The notes under the pieces are model-generated. The model was not told the origin of the DNA and made no database searches. It saw only the letters and a program-made list of their open reading frames with translations. 64,000 bases of DNA, from assembly GCA_039201605.1 (NCBI GenBank), contig JBCCRO010000003.1, positions 124,001 through 188,000 of the forward strand, in the 5' to 3' direction. The position numbers were made by a program, and so were the translations under genes. This document shows positions 8,689-17,032 of this stretch, piece after piece; position 1 is the first letter of the stretch, and the number at the start of each line of letters is the position of its first letter. The DNA comes from CADEDH01 sp039201605 (lineage in GTDB: Bacteria; Actinomycetota; Acidimicrobiia; Acidimicrobiales; SZUA-35).

Positions 8689-8802
8689 TTGAGACCTCCG
8701 ATGCGGAGGATAGCCAACGGGGCCCATCGGGTCAGCAGGAACTTGCAGGAGCCGTCGCAACCGGCTTCTGAGCGCCTGGCGCCACCACGCACCCACACTA
8801 GA

Positions 8803-10017
8803 TCAGAGCTGTTCGAGAGCGAGCCCGATCAGGGGGGCACGTTCGTCGGCGACGCCTGTATGTGGATCCACGTCCGCCCAGGCCCAAGCACAGACTGCGC
8901 ACCTCCGGCTGAGCCGTTGCCTCAAAAGGTTGAGAACTGCGGGTAGACCTCCGAGCTCGAAGGCAATCGGAAGCTCTGCTCCGAGTGCGTCGCGGCTCGA
9001 GAGGAGGAGGTCGTACAACTCACCTGTGAAGTGAAGGACTGCAGGCCCGTCTTGGGCTAGGGCAGCCAGCGCCTCATCTGAGCAGTCGGCCGTCAGTGGT
9101 TTGCCGTACCAGGCGACGAGCTCTGCTGAGATGCGCATCATCTTGCGGCCTCGGGTGGCTCTGACGTACTCGGCCCAGCGGGCGATGTCTTGGGCTTCGC
9201 CTGTCGCAGCGGCGTCGGCGCCGATCTGCCAGGCGGAGCGTGAGCCGTAGCGTCCTTGTTTGAGGTCGCCTCGGGTGACCTCGAGGTGGATCTTGTTGAG
9301 GTAGCCGGCGATGCCGGCTTCGCCTGAGATGGGCATGACGTCGCAGCCGATGCGGCCGAGGGCTTCGCGGTCGGTGTGTTTGTCGACCATGTAGGTCCAG
9401 CGGTGGGCGAGTTCAGCGGCCATGTCGGTGTCGGTGCCTTGGCGTCCCATTGGTTTGCGGTGGAACAGGAGCACGTGGAGGTGCGGGTGCCAGCCGTGGA
9501 CACCGCAGGTGACCTCTGTGGCCACGATCGGGCCGAGGATCTCGTACTTGTCCTTGAAGCGTTGCCAGGCTCTGCCGGAGGTCATCTTGGCCCACGCTTT
9601 CTGGACGTCGTCGTAGACGTCGGTCAGCGCGTCGGACCACGAGTGCGACGTCGTCAGGGTGATGAGCGTGACGTAGCCGCCCTGGTCGAGGTGGTGCTCC
9701 ATGTAGTACCGCACCTCTTCGCCCCGAGCGGCTCGGACCTTAGCGGCGCAGATCGGGCAGGCCCACACGCTGCCGCAGGTCTCGATCCCGGTCCACGAGA
9801 CCCGGCCGTAGTTGTTGCGCTGGAGAGTGGCTGTTCGGCGGCGTCGCTTGCCGCAGGTACCGACTCTCGCATCGGGGAACAGGAAGCGGTTGAGCTGGCG
9901 CACCTTCGTGGCCGTCCGATACCGATTCTTTCGAACGATCGCCGCTTCGGTGGCCGCCGTGGCGCTGGCCTCAACGTCGACGCCTGGCGTGGATGCCTGG
10001 TCGAGCACGGCCGTCAT
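8803..10017 (-). CDS. Rolling-circle replication initiator (Rep) of the integrative element
   Basis: Rep protein expected to nick the element's double-strand origin and start rolling-circle replication, 404 aa. It has a cysteine cluster (CGSVWACPICAAK, about 82-94), the HUH metal motif HPHLHVLLF (about 177-185), and a catalytic-tyrosine motif GYLNKIHLE (about 236) followed by GRYGSRSAWQIGADA. This is the layout of RepSA/Rep_1-like proteins of actinomycete plasmids and AICEs. It is the last backbone gene before the defence cargo. The start overlaps the stop of a small upstream reading frame by 4 bp, hinting at translational coupling. Confidence 0.88.
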   Translation of the reverse strand: MTAVLDQASTPGVDVEASATAATEAAIVRKNRYRTATKVRQLNRFLFPDARVGTCGKRRRRTATLQRNNYGRVSWTGIETCGSVWACPICAAKVRAARGEEVRYYMEHHLDQGGYVTLITLTTSHSWSDALTDVYDDVQKAWAKMTSGRAWQRFKDKYEILGPIVATEVTCGVHGWHPHLHVLLFHRKPMGRQGTDTDMAAELAHRWTYMVDKHTDREALGRIGCDVMPISGEAGIAGYLNKIHLEVTRGDLKQGRYGSRSAWQIGADAAATGEAQDIARWAEYVRATRGRKMMRISAELVAWYGKPLTADCSDEALAALAQDGPAVLHFTGELYDLLLSSRDALGAELPIAFELGGLPAVLNLLRQRLSRRCAVCAWAWADVDPHTGVADERAPLIGLALEQL

Positions 10018-10445
10018 GCGTCCCCCTGTTCGGCCTTGGCGCTGTCGGCCACGCCGGCGACCGGTGCGTCGGTCAGCTTCGCCCCGTGGTCGACGTGCGC
10101 CTCGGGACCGGAAGCGTTGGAGCGCTTGGCGTTGCCGAGGGGCCGGGCCGGTCGGCTGTTGAGGGATGCTGTGGGGTGTGGCGGAAGAGGTTCTTGCGTC
10201 CTACCAAGCCGGGGACCCGAAGGCCGCAGGGACCGGGCGTTGGGACCCGGCGAAGAAGGAGAAGGAGAGAGGAACGAACACCCATCGATCGGACAGGCGG
10301 CTGCGGGGCCGGCTCCTCGCCGCCAACACCAACAGCACGGAACCAGCTGAGGTCCGGCGATCGGCTGCCAGTGCGTGACCGGTCCCGGGTCGAGTGGTGC
10401 CGGCGCCTTGGGGTTGGTGCTGTCCGGGCGTCGAGAACCCGTCAA
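10014..10445 (-). CDS. Possible small protein before rep (doubtful)
   Basis: Open frame of 143 codons from a TTG, ending in an ATGA overlap with rep. The last 45 or so codons (ending in DAPVAGVADSAKAEQGDA) use GC-rich third positions typical of real genes here. The first part is Pro/Arg/Cys-rich and looks non-coding, so the true start may be internal. No family is recognised. Apart from it, the stretch 10018-10571 holds only the hairpin at 10523-10547 and probably the rep promoter. Confidence 0.3.
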   Translation of the reverse strand: MTGSRRPDSTNPKAPAPLDPGPVTHWQPIAGPQLVPCCWCWRRGAGPAAACPIDGCSFLSPSPSSPGPNARSLRPSGPRLGRTQEPLPPHPTASLNSRPARPLGNAKRSNASGPEAHVDHGAKLTDAPVAGVADSAKAEQGDA

Positions 10446-10522
10446 GGCACGCTGCGCTCTGCGCTCCCGTTGGTCGCTTCGGCCTTGACTGAACCTCGAC
10501 CCCCGCAGAGGGTCGCGTGTAT

Positions 10523-10547
10523 GAGGCCAAGGTCCAGCCTTGGCCTC
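10523..10547. terminator. Strong hairpin below the transfer operon
   Basis: A perfect 10-bp stem (GAGGCCAAGG at 10523-10532, CCTTGGCCTC at 10538-10547) with a 5-nt loop lies just downstream, on the minus strand, of the stop at 10572. It is well placed to end the ftsK/membrane-protein transcript, although no long U tract follows. Confidence 0.6.
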
Positions 10548-10571
10548 CGAAGAGTCCGACGTCGTTGATCA

Positions 10572-11183
10572 TCAGGCCCAGCCGCCCCCACGAGCTCGAG
10601 CACCCTCACCAGCACCCAGTTGCTGGCGAACCAGGGCCAGGCGTTCCGTTGCCGCCTGCGTCTGGCGTTGATGGAACCGGGCTGCCTTGCGTGCATGGCC
10701 GGCTCGAGCTGGGGGCAGTCCTCCCCGTAGGACGGTGGCGGAGTCGACGACGAACAGCAGCGCCGCCACGGGTGCGGTGAAGATCGCCATGAGCACGAGC
10801 GCCTGGGCCATGGCCGCGGCTGCTCCGAGTCCGACCGACGGGTAGAGGGCGCATCGGGCGATGAGGCCGAGCAGCCCGGGGATCCGGTGGCAGAACCGCC
10901 AGAGCTGTTCGCAGAACCAGCGGGTGAGGTTGAGGGGCCATCGCCACATGCGGGGGCCGATCTCGGCCTTGGGCCACAAGCCGTCCATTGGTGACACCCG
11001 ACGTGGCGCCGGTTCTTGAGGCCGGCGTGCTCGAGCGGCGACAGCGGTTCGGGCCCAGGCGAGATCGCTGTACCAGGTGGCGTCTGGCCGCCATGCTCGG
11101 CTCACCCAGTAGCCGACGGTCGTCAGCCAGCCGAGGAGTAGAAGCACGCCGGGGATGCCGAGTTCGGTGAGGAGCCCGCTCAT
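10572..11183 (-). CDS. Element-encoded membrane protein
   Basis: 203 aa from ATG 11183; the frame stays open further upstream but that part is Arg/His-rich nonsense antisense to the next gene. An N-terminal membrane segment (GIPGVLLLLGWLTTVGYWV, residues 9-27) is followed by a basic soluble part, a second hydrophobic region near residues 110-150 (AAAMAQALVLMAIFTAP) and a basic C-terminus. The start overlaps the stop of the upstream small membrane protein by 4 bp. Gene order after an FtsK-type translocase suggests a spread (Spd)-like role in intercellular transfer; this is inference from position. Confidence 0.65.
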   Translation of the reverse strand: MSGLLTELGIPGVLLLLGWLTTVGYWVSRAWRPDATWYSDLAWARTAVAARARRPQEPAPRRVSPMDGLWPKAEIGPRMWRWPLNLTRWFCEQLWRFCHRIPGLLGLIARCALYPSVGLGAAAAMAQALVLMAIFTAPVAALLFVVDSATVLRGGLPPARAGHARKAARFHQRQTQAATERLALVRQQLGAGEGARARGGGWA

Positions 11184-11482
11184 GGCGAGTCTCCCTCTTC
11201 GTCTCCTCGGCCTTGAGCTTGTTCGACGATTTGGTGGAGTTCGAGAACGGTGGCCACGGCTGCGTCGCCGGTTGCCTTGATCCCAGCTTCGACGGTGTCG
11301 CCCTCCGTCTCGTCGGTGGCACAGGGGAAGGCAGCGCACCAGGCTTCGCCGGTCTTGCGGATCGCTCCCCCGGCCGACATCGGGCTGGTGACGAACCAGG
11401 ACCACAGGACGAAAACGACGATGGCAATGGTGATGCGTTTGGCGATCCAGGAGCCGAAGGGTTCTGCGGCGGTGTCTCGCAT
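11180..11482 (-). CDS. Small membrane protein of the transfer module
   Basis: 100 aa with one clear membrane helix (ITIAIVVFVLWSWFVTSP, about 17-34) after a short N-terminus, then an acidic C-terminal part rich in Glu and Asp. It overlaps the previous gene by 1 bp (TGATG) and the next by 4 bp, so it belongs to one tightly coupled operon. No family is recognised; a Spd-like helper of plasmid spread is possible by context. Confidence 0.65.
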   Translation of the reverse strand: MRDTAAEPFGSWIAKRITIAIVVFVLWSWFVTSPMSAGGAIRKTGEAWCAAFPCATDETEGDTVEAGIKATGDAAVATVLELHQIVEQAQGRGDEEGDSP

Positions 11483-11784
11483 CAGCCCCCACCTCCCTCA
11501 CCGACCGTTGTGGTTGTGGTGGTGGCTTCGCCGGCGCCGGTGGATACGTAGACGATCCAGTCGAACCACGCCCCCGGTGCGAGGAGCATCGAGGCCACGA
11601 CGACGAAGCCGAGCAGCACGAGGACCACGCCGGGGAGTTGGCGGAGCATCAGCACGAAGGCGACCACGATGAACGCCACCACCAGGAGCGGGGCGGCGAA
11701 GGCTTGGAGTGATTCGCCGAGTCGGGTGAACACGCCGGGGCCCGGTGGGGCGACTGCGGCGAGGTAGATGAATGCGGTTGTCAT
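11482..11784 (-). CDS. Small two-helix membrane protein of the transfer module
   Basis: 100 aa, strongly hydrophobic. It has two or three membrane segments (FAAPLLVVAFIVVAFVLML at about 30-48, LPGVVLVLLGFVVVASMLL at about 50-68) and a Thr/Gly-rich tail. It starts within the 3' end of the ftsK-like gene (4-bp overlap). Size and position resemble the small hydrophobic proteins that accompany TraB translocases in actinomycete conjugative elements, but sequence alone gives no named family. Confidence 0.65.
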   Translation of the reverse strand: MTTAFIYLAAVAPPGPGVFTRLGESLQAFAAPLLVVAFIVVAFVLMLRQLPGVVLVLLGFVVVASMLLAPGAWFDWIVYVSTGAGEATTTTTTVGEGGGG

Positions 11785-13355
11785 GACGGGACCTCCATGA
11801 GCCCTTCCGGGCTGTCGTCTTGGTCGTCGGTGTCGTCTGGCTTGAGCGGGATGACCACGCCGCCGGCCTCGAGTGCGGGCGGGGCGAGGGAGCGGGCTTC
11901 GGTGGCGAGCTCCTCGAGCATCTGGTCGGGCACGAAGAGGGCTTGGCCTGGCCGCCTGGCTTGGGTGCCGTCTGCTGAGAGGGAGCGGGTGACCATGCGG
12001 CCGGGGATGCGGGAGCCGAGGAAGGCGGCGACCTCGGTTCCGTCGGACTTGCCGAACAACGCTGCGGCGCCTTCGACCTCGAGCGCTCCGGTGCCGATGC
12101 GGGCACCGAGGTTGGACTTGAACGTGGAACCGAACGGCCCGAGATGCTCAGCAATCGGATGCTGCGTTGCTGCCACGACGGACACCCCGACTTTGCGGCC
12201 GAGTGCGCCGACATCGGCCAGGGCGGCGGCCATCTTGGTGAACAGGTCGACCTTGCGGCCATTGCCGTCCGGGTTGGCCACCAGCACACGGCCCTTCATC
12301 GCCATCAACGCCACGAGCTCGTCGACGACCAGGACCAGGCGCTCCGCCATTGCGTGCTCGGCCCGAACCTCGAGGGGGAGCTTGAGCCAGTGATTGACCC
12401 GGTGCGCTTTCATGACGTCGGCCCGACGGTCGATCTCGTCCCGCACCTCAAGGATGGCGGCGAACATGTCGGCCGGCGTCGTGGCGACCTCCGCGAGGCC
12501 GTGGAGCCAGGCGAAGTCCACCCCGGCCGGGTCAGCGACGACGATTCGCCAGCCGCCGGCCATGCCTTCCCGGTAGCGGGTGATGGTGGTGGCGAGGCCG
12601 TGGGCGAGGATCAGGCGGATGATGTTGGACTTCCCGCCGCCCTGGGAGCCGCCGACGAACAACATGCCCCGACCGTCATCGTCCGGGCTCCACTCGATCG
12701 CCTCCCCCATCGCGTCGATCCCGATGAGGACACGGTCCCGGCCAGTCTCTGATGTCTGCCCGAGCTGGTCCCGAATTGCGGGGGCCATGATGGGCAGCGG
12801 GTTGCGGGCGAAGGTGATCTGGACCGAGCCGGCGCCTTCGGTGGTGACCTGGTCATGCGCGGCGAAGCCGAGTTGGCGTTGCAGGCGTGACCCGTAGCGA
12901 TGCCACGTCGCCTCGTCGTGCTGGGCGAGCGGTACGAGCTCTATGCGCCACCAGCATTGACGCAGCCAACCCGGTCCGAACTCCACCGACCGCAGCCGAG
13001 GGCACCGCACCCGACGGTCACCGACCACAGCGAACCCGCACAGCGAGCAGATCGAGGGCCACTGATGCCGGAGCACCGCCTCGAGCACCCTGGACCTGGC
13101 CCGCCACAACAGCCGCCGATACCTGCCCCACCGCCACCCGACACCAGCGACCAAGCCGACGCCGAGGACCAGGCCGAGGGGCCCGGCGATCGACATCAGC
13201 ACCAGAACCGGAAGCAGAGCCGGCCAAGACGCGGCCAGCACTTTGACGGAGAGGAGGAGCCACGGCCCGTAGCGGCGGAGGAGCCCGAACCGTTTGGGTT
13301 CGGAGTCGACCGCGCCAGGGCGGGTGACAATGACTTCGGGGAGAGTGTCCATCAC
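11781..13355 (-). CDS. FtsK/SpoIIIE-type DNA translocase (TraB-like)
   Basis: Hexameric double-stranded DNA pump that would carry out conjugative transfer, 524 aa. The N-terminus has two membrane helices (about residues 30-75), then a linker and the motor domain. Walker A is GGSQGGGKSN (235-244) and Walker B is RLVLVVDELVALM (about 339-351). Later motifs include SVVAATQHP and RIGTGALEVEGAAALFG. Actinomycete elements move with a single FtsK-like protein rather than a type IV secretion system; no relaxase is seen here, as expected for that mode. It is coupled by 4-bp overlaps to genes on both sides. Confidence 0.9.
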   Translation of the reverse strand: MMDTLPEVIVTRPGAVDSEPKRFGLLRRYGPWLLLSVKVLAASWPALLPVLVLMSIAGPLGLVLGVGLVAGVGWRWGRYRRLLWRARSRVLEAVLRHQWPSICSLCGFAVVGDRRVRCPRLRSVEFGPGWLRQCWWRIELVPLAQHDEATWHRYGSRLQRQLGFAAHDQVTTEGAGSVQITFARNPLPIMAPAIRDQLGQTSETGRDRVLIGIDAMGEAIEWSPDDDGRGMLFVGGSQGGGKSNIIRLILAHGLATTITRYREGMAGGWRIVVADPAGVDFAWLHGLAEVATTPADMFAAILEVRDEIDRRADVMKAHRVNHWLKLPLEVRAEHAMAERLVLVVDELVALMAMKGRVLVANPDGNGRKVDLFTKMAAALADVGALGRKVGVSVVAATQHPIAEHLGPFGSTFKSNLGARIGTGALEVEGAAALFGKSDGTEVAAFLGSRIPGRMVTRSLSADGTQARRPGQALFVPDQMLEELATEARSLAPPALEAGGVVIPLKPDDTDDQDDSPEGLMEVPS

Positions 13356-13615
13356 GCGCCCCCGAACAAGCGCAGCTGCTCACCCTGGAGTCGCTGCTCA
13401 CGCTCATCGAGCTCGACCGACGTCCAATACCGGTCAGCCTTCTCTGCGACGCCCTGGCGATGCTCGACCGCCACGAGGTTCAACAACGCCTCGACCAACT
13501 TCGGCCCCGGAGGCGTCAACCGGGCCGTCAGGATCCGCAGCGCCGAATCGGGATCCAGCAACTTGGCCGCCGGGCCCGGGTGACGATGCGGGGCAGGTTT
13601 GAGCCGACTCACCAC
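13352..13615 (-). CDS. Small hypothetical protein upstream of the translocase
   Basis: 87 aa, no recognised family, no membrane segment. The middle (PKLVEALLNLVAVEHRQGVAEKADRYW) looks helical and the C-terminus (DEREQRLQGEQLRLFGGA) like a short coiled coil. The stop overlaps the translocase start by 4 bp and the start overlaps the preceding gene by 7 bp, so it is clearly part of the operon and probably an accessory of the transfer machinery. Confidence 0.6.
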   Translation of the reverse strand: MVSRLKPAPHRHPGPAAKLLDPDSALRILTARLTPPGPKLVEALLNLVAVEHRQGVAEKADRYWTSVELDEREQRLQGEQLRLFGGA

Positions 13616-13860
13616 CCACCCCCCTCATCGTCGTCACCGGGGTCGGTGAGGTTGGTGGCCATCGGGTCGCCCCAATCGTCGGTCATCGGTGATGGGGTGG
13701 CCGGCGCCTGCTCCGGGCCTTCGAGAGCCCACCGGTCGATGAGCTGGCCGAGATCCTGCCCAAGGGCCTGGCGTTGCTCTTGGGAGAGCGACCACCGGCC
13801 GTTGTCATCCACATCGACCGGGCGCACCACCGCCACCGGCTTCCAGTCGTCGGCCATCAC
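13609..13860 (-). CDS. Small acidic hypothetical protein
   Basis: 83 aa, acidic, soluble, no recognised domain. The N-terminal 45 residues look folded (WKPVAVVRPVDVDDNGRW then SQEQRQALGQDLGQLIDRW) and the tail is a disordered Asp/Gly stretch. It overlaps both neighbours, which supports translation as part of the element's backbone operon. Confidence 0.55.
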   Translation of the reverse strand: MMADDWKPVAVVRPVDVDDNGRWSLSQEQRQALGQDLGQLIDRWALEGPEQAPATPSPMTDDWGDPMATNLTDPGDDDEGGGW

Positions 13861-14195
13861 GCGGCCTCCAACGGGTCATCACCCCACGGGTCCGATGGCT
13901 CGGCGCCCCAGGTGTTGTCCATCCTGTAGGTCTCATAGACCTCGGCCCGAGCAGCGAACCCGTCATCCACGCCATCGGTGTCGGTGTCGTAGCCGGTGCC
14001 GATCGGTGTGCCCGAGATCCGCTGTTCCTCGGCCTTGCGCATCACGCCGGGCCGTTCCCACGGACGAAGCCCCGAAAGGATCGCTTCGTCCTGCATCTGG
14101 TTGCCCGAGCCCGCCAAGGCATCGAGCGCTTCCTGTCGCCGACGGCGACCCTTGTTCCACATCTCCATTGCTCCTCCGAATCCGGGGAGCTCCAC
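13857..14195 (-). CDS. Small hypothetical protein of the element
   Basis: 112 aa. The N-terminal half is basic and helical (MEMWNKGRRRRQEALDALAG), the C-terminal half acidic (DTDTDGVDDGFAARAEVYE). No family is recognised. Its stop overlaps the next start by 4 bp. Upstream, 14196-14437 holds no gene but a terminator-like hairpin, so this is probably the first gene of the translocase operon. Confidence 0.55.
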   Translation of the reverse strand: MELPGFGGAMEMWNKGRRRRQEALDALAGSGNQMQDEAILSGLRPWERPGVMRKAEEQRISGTPIGTGYDTDTDGVDDGFAARAEVYETYRMDNTWGAEPSDPWGDDPLEAA

Positions 14196-14404
14196 CCACC
14201 ACAGCCACGTCTGTGGGTTCAGGGGCCGGCCAACCCCAGGAGCAGTCGGGTCAATGCACGGACGGGCACAACGTGCCGGTGCGTTCCATCACCACAACCA
14301 CCCAAGGAGCCGACCGGCCCCCTCCCCCACCCCAGGGCACACCCGCCGTCGGGGTGCCGGTCTCCCGCCGCAGAAACCGCACACCCCACACAGGGGTGCC
14401 CCGG

Positions 14405-14433
14405 TGCTGGGCCCAGGAGGGTGGAGCCCAGCA
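14405..14433. terminator. Hairpin after the 146-aa element gene
   Basis: Arms TGCTGGGC (14405-14412) and GCCCAGCA (14426-14433), 13-nt loop, just beyond the stop at 14438 on the minus strand. It could end or attenuate the xis-proximal transcript before the translocase operon. Confidence 0.5.
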
Positions 14434-14437
14434 GCCC

Positions 14438-14878
14438 TTAGGCCGCCGCCTTCGCCTTCGACCGGGCCGTGGTGTCCTCGGCCTTGGGCGGGGCCGGGCG
14501 CTGCGACGGGGGCAGCTCGAGCGAGAACGACTCGGCCGAGAAACTCACCGTGTAGCCCTTCCCATCACCCGACCGGCGAGGCTGCACGTTCATCGTCAGC
14601 CCACCCAGGAACACCGGCGACCCGTACTCCCCCACACCGAGGTCAGTGACCTCCGGGGCAGTGGCCACACGGACCGCCAACACGTCGGACTCCACGAAGC
14701 CCGACGCGGTGGAGACTACGGGGCAGTGCATCTCCCAACGGAGCTTCCCATCCGCAGTCTTCTCCTGCTCCGAGACCTTCCCGGCCGCCTTCTCTTCCTT
14801 CGACACATACGTCATCATCGGCGTCGCCTTCTGCACCGTGGTGATGCCAAGCGCCGCCTGTTCGAGGTTGATCCTCAC
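14438..14878 (-). CDS. Conserved-looking element protein, beta-rich
   Basis: 146 aa from a GTG at 14878. That start is chosen over the upstream ATG because AGGAGA lies 8 bp before it and the upstream extension is basic filler. The body alternates hydrophobic residues as in a beta-barrel (KLRWEMHCPVVS, SDVLAVRVATAPEV, SPVFLGGLTMNV, GYTVSFSAESFSLEL), with a disordered Lys/Ala tail. An OB-fold-like or replication-accessory role would fit its place between xis and the transfer genes, but no family is recognised. Confidence 0.6.
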   Translation of the reverse strand: MRINLEQAALGITTVQKATPMMTYVSKEEKAAGKVSEQEKTADGKLRWEMHCPVVSTASGFVESDVLAVRVATAPEVTDLGVGEYGSPVFLGGLTMNVQPRRSGDGKGYTVSFSAESFSLELPPSQRPAPPKAEDTTARSKAKAAA

Positions 14879-15054
14879 TTGTTGTTCTCCTGTCTTGGGT
14901 CTTGCTTGCGTGTGGCGATCACGCACCCGACTTCGGAGAACCCGCCCAGCAACTACGCTGGGCACCATCACAGTGCTGGCTCTCCAAAGCTGGACACTGG
15001 CCCTGGTCGGAGCTCCAACTCCGGCCAGGGCACACCAACGGCCCCGATCGCCTC

Positions 15055-15267
15055 TCAGGCCGCCGACAACTCGCTGACAAACCGCTCCAGATCCACCCGC
15101 CGCACCAAACGGCGAGACCCGATCCGAACCGACGGCAACTCACCGCTGTTCATCAGCACATACACCTTCGAGCGACTGATCCGCAGGAAGTGCGCCACCT
15201 CCTTGATCTCGACGAGAAGCGGTATCGCTCCTGCCCTGCCGTCGCCCTCGTTCGTCAGAACCTCCAT
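15055..15267 (-). CDS. xis: Excisionase-family DNA-binding protein
   Basis: 70 aa from ATG 15267, which has GAGGAG 8 bp upstream; the longer open frame is antisense to the divergent gene. The sequence VEIKEVAHFLRISRSKVYVL then GELPSVRIGSRRLVRRVDLE is the winged helix-turn-helix of excisionase/HTH_17 proteins. In AICEs such a protein helps the tyrosine integrase excise the element from its tRNA site. It is transcribed from a promoter whose spacer is filled by an inverted repeat (15339-15353), so tight repression is likely. Confidence 0.85.
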   Translation of the reverse strand: MEVLTNEGDGRAGAIPLLVEIKEVAHFLRISRSKVYVLMNSGELPSVRIGSRRLVRRVDLERFVSELSAA

Positions 15268-15330
15268 CACACCTGCTCCTCGCTCGCTTCCGTCGCCGCC
15301 AATGGGACGGCGATTCTTTGCCGTGCCGAT

Positions 15331-15371
15331 ACAGTACACGCAGTTTTTCTGCGAGCCAACAGTTTTTCTGC
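15331..15371 (-). promoter_or_regulatory. xis promoter with inverted-repeat operator in its spacer
   Basis: Read on the minus strand: -35 TTGGCT (15354-15359), 17-bp spacer, -10 TACTGT (15331-15336). The spacer holds the palindrome CGCAG-TTTTT-CTGCG (15339-15353). A second copy of its core, CAGTTTTTCTGC, sits at 15360-15371 just upstream of the -35 box. The XRE regulator encoded divergently is the obvious candidate ligand (inference). Confidence 0.6.
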
Positions 15372-15432
15372 TGTCGTCAGAATTCTGCGGAACAGGGTGT
15401 ACGGAAGCTTCACTTGTTGCGACACTGTCCGC

Positions 15433-15780
15433 ATGAGTGACACGCCCCCAAACGAACTCGACGCAGCGTTCGGCATGGTCGTCCGCTTCACCCTCCGAGA
15501 AGGAGGTGCCGAGAGCTTCGACCAGCTCATGCGGGACACCGTGGCCAAGATCCGCATCCACGAGCCCGAGACCATCGCCTACGTCGTCCAGAGCGTGGAG
15601 GGCGAACCCAACCTACGGATCTTCTACGAGCTCTACGCCAACCCGGCCGCATTCGAACACCACCAAGCTCAGGACTACATCGACCACTTCAAAGCTGAGC
15701 GCGAGAACTACGTCACCGACGTCCAGGTCGATCGCCTCGGGGTTGTCACCGCCGCCGGTGCTGTTCTAGGTCAGCCGTGA
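15433..15780 (+). CDS. Antibiotic-biosynthesis-monooxygenase (ABM) domain protein
   Basis: 115 aa, matching the single-domain length of the ABM/dimeric alpha-beta barrel family. The N-terminal strand MVVRFTLREGGAESFDQLM, the middle TIAYVVQSVEGEPNLRIFYE and LYANPAAFEHHQAQDYIDHF follow the family pattern. Such proteins are small cofactor-free oxygenases or quinol-modifying enzymes. It is transcribed divergently from xis and its stop overlaps the GTG start of the XRE regulator by 4 bp, so the two are co-translated. A redox or quinone-sensing input into element control is possible but only inferred. Confidence 0.75.
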   Translation: MSDTPPNELDAAFGMVVRFTLREGGAESFDQLMRDTVAKIRIHEPETIAYVVQSVEGEPNLRIFYELYANPAAFEHHQAQDYIDHFKAERENYVTDVQVDRLGVVTAAGAVLGQP

Positions 15781-16973
15781 CCGAGCGGCCGGTCGGCGAG
15801 CGCATCGCCGAGGCACGCAAGCGCAAAGGACTATCGCAACGAGAGCTCGCCGCCCTCATGGATCGATCCGAGAGCTGGGTCTCCCAAGTCGAACGAGGGG
15901 TGATGCCAGTCGACCGCCTGGCGCTCCTACAAAAGCTCGGCGAGGTCCTAGAGACCAGCTTCCTAGCCGTCGAACAGGAAGCTGGCGCCGACGGGACCTA
16001 TCCCACCCCGGTCGACCATGACCTCGAGCAGCTCCGCAACGTCCTTACCGGCCACCCCAGCATCAGCACACTCTTCGGCGACGAACCCGAACCGATCGAC
16101 TTCGAGCAGTTGCGAGACGACATCGATCACGCCTGGGAGCAGGCACGTAACACCAACTTCACCCGCCTCGCCGAGGTGCTTCCCAAACTCGAGCTTGCAG
16201 CCCGAGGCACGAATAGCCAACCCGAGATCCTCGGCCTCCTAGCCCGCTCCTACCAGGCGGCAGCTGCCGGGTTCGCCCGCCAAGACGAAGGCGGCGCAGC
16301 CTGGATCGCCGCTGACCGGGCTGTGCGTTGCGCCGAAGCGTCGGGCGATCCCCTCCAGGTCGCTGCCTCCCACTTCCGGCTGGCTCACACCCTCATCCGT
16401 ACCCGCCGCAACGACCAAGCCGAGCGAGCCGCCACAACCGCCGCCGATGCGCTACGCCCAGCAGTGGAAGCAGGCACAGCCTCCATCGAACACCAGTCAC
16501 TGCTCGGCGCCATGCTCCTTGTGCTTGCCGCACTCGCAGGCTTCGAACGGGATCGGACCAGAGCCCGGACCTATCTCGACGAGGCCGATACCATCGCCGA
16601 GCAAGTGGGCGACGGCCGCAACGACTACGACACGGAGTTCGGACCCACCAACGTGGCAATACATCGCGTGTCGATCGCTGTGGACCTCGGCGATGCTGGC
16701 GAAGCGATCGACACAGCGGCCACGATCAACGCATCAGCGCTCTCGAGCGAACGCCAGATGCGGCTACGCCTCGACACCGCCCGAGCCCACATCCAGCGCC
16801 GAGAGCCCGAACTGGCGCTGGCCGACCTACTGGCCGGCGAACTCGCCGCACCCGAGAACATGCGATCGCACAGATTGGCCCACCAAGCTGTCAGCGACCT
16901 CCTTGGGATTCTCCCTGCACCGCCGGAGAGCGATCTGGCCGGCTTGGCAGTACGGACGGGCGTCATCAGATAG
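15777..16973 (+). CDS. XRE-family regulator with C-terminal TPR-like domain
   Basis: 398 aa from GTG 15777. The N-terminal XRE helix-turn-helix (RIAEARKRKGLSQRELAALM, then SWVSQVERGVMPVDRL) spans about residues 8-60. The remainder is alpha-helical repeat resembling TPRs (AARGTNSQPEILGLLARSYQ, LGAMLLVLAALAGFERDRTR). This architecture is common in actinobacterial plasmid and AICE regulators that respond to a peptide or partner protein. It is coupled to the ABM gene and faces xis across a shared operator region, so it probably keeps excision and transfer silent. Confidence 0.88.
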   Translation: MTERPVGERIAEARKRKGLSQRELAALMDRSESWVSQVERGVMPVDRLALLQKLGEVLETSFLAVEQEAGADGTYPTPVDHDLEQLRNVLTGHPSISTLFGDEPEPIDFEQLRDDIDHAWEQARNTNFTRLAEVLPKLELAARGTNSQPEILGLLARSYQAAAAGFARQDEGGAAWIAADRAVRCAEASGDPLQVAASHFRLAHTLIRTRRNDQAERAATTAADALRPAVEAGTASIEHQSLLGAMLLVLAALAGFERDRTRARTYLDEADTIAEQVGDGRNDYDTEFGPTNVAIHRVSIAVDLGDAGEAIDTAATINASALSSERQMRLRLDTARAHIQRREPELALADLLAGELAAPENMRSHRLAHQAVSDLLGILPAPPESDLAGLAVRTGVIR

Positions 16974-17032
16974 GCGGCGCCTCAAGGAGTCGGCCCAGCC
17001 AACCCCACGGCGGTCTGGCCCAGCAGCCGTGC

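Noticed and set aside
10166..10378. Small plus-strand frame beginning MLWGVAEEVLASYQAGDPKA
   Set aside because: Reads somewhat protein-like, but it has no ribosome site I can see, no partner gene on that strand, and codon use does not favour it over the minus strand.
13460..15436. 658-codon plus-strand open frame in the element
   Set aside because: Arg/His/Pro-rich with no domain; it crosses the small minus-strand operon genes, xis and the xis promoter.
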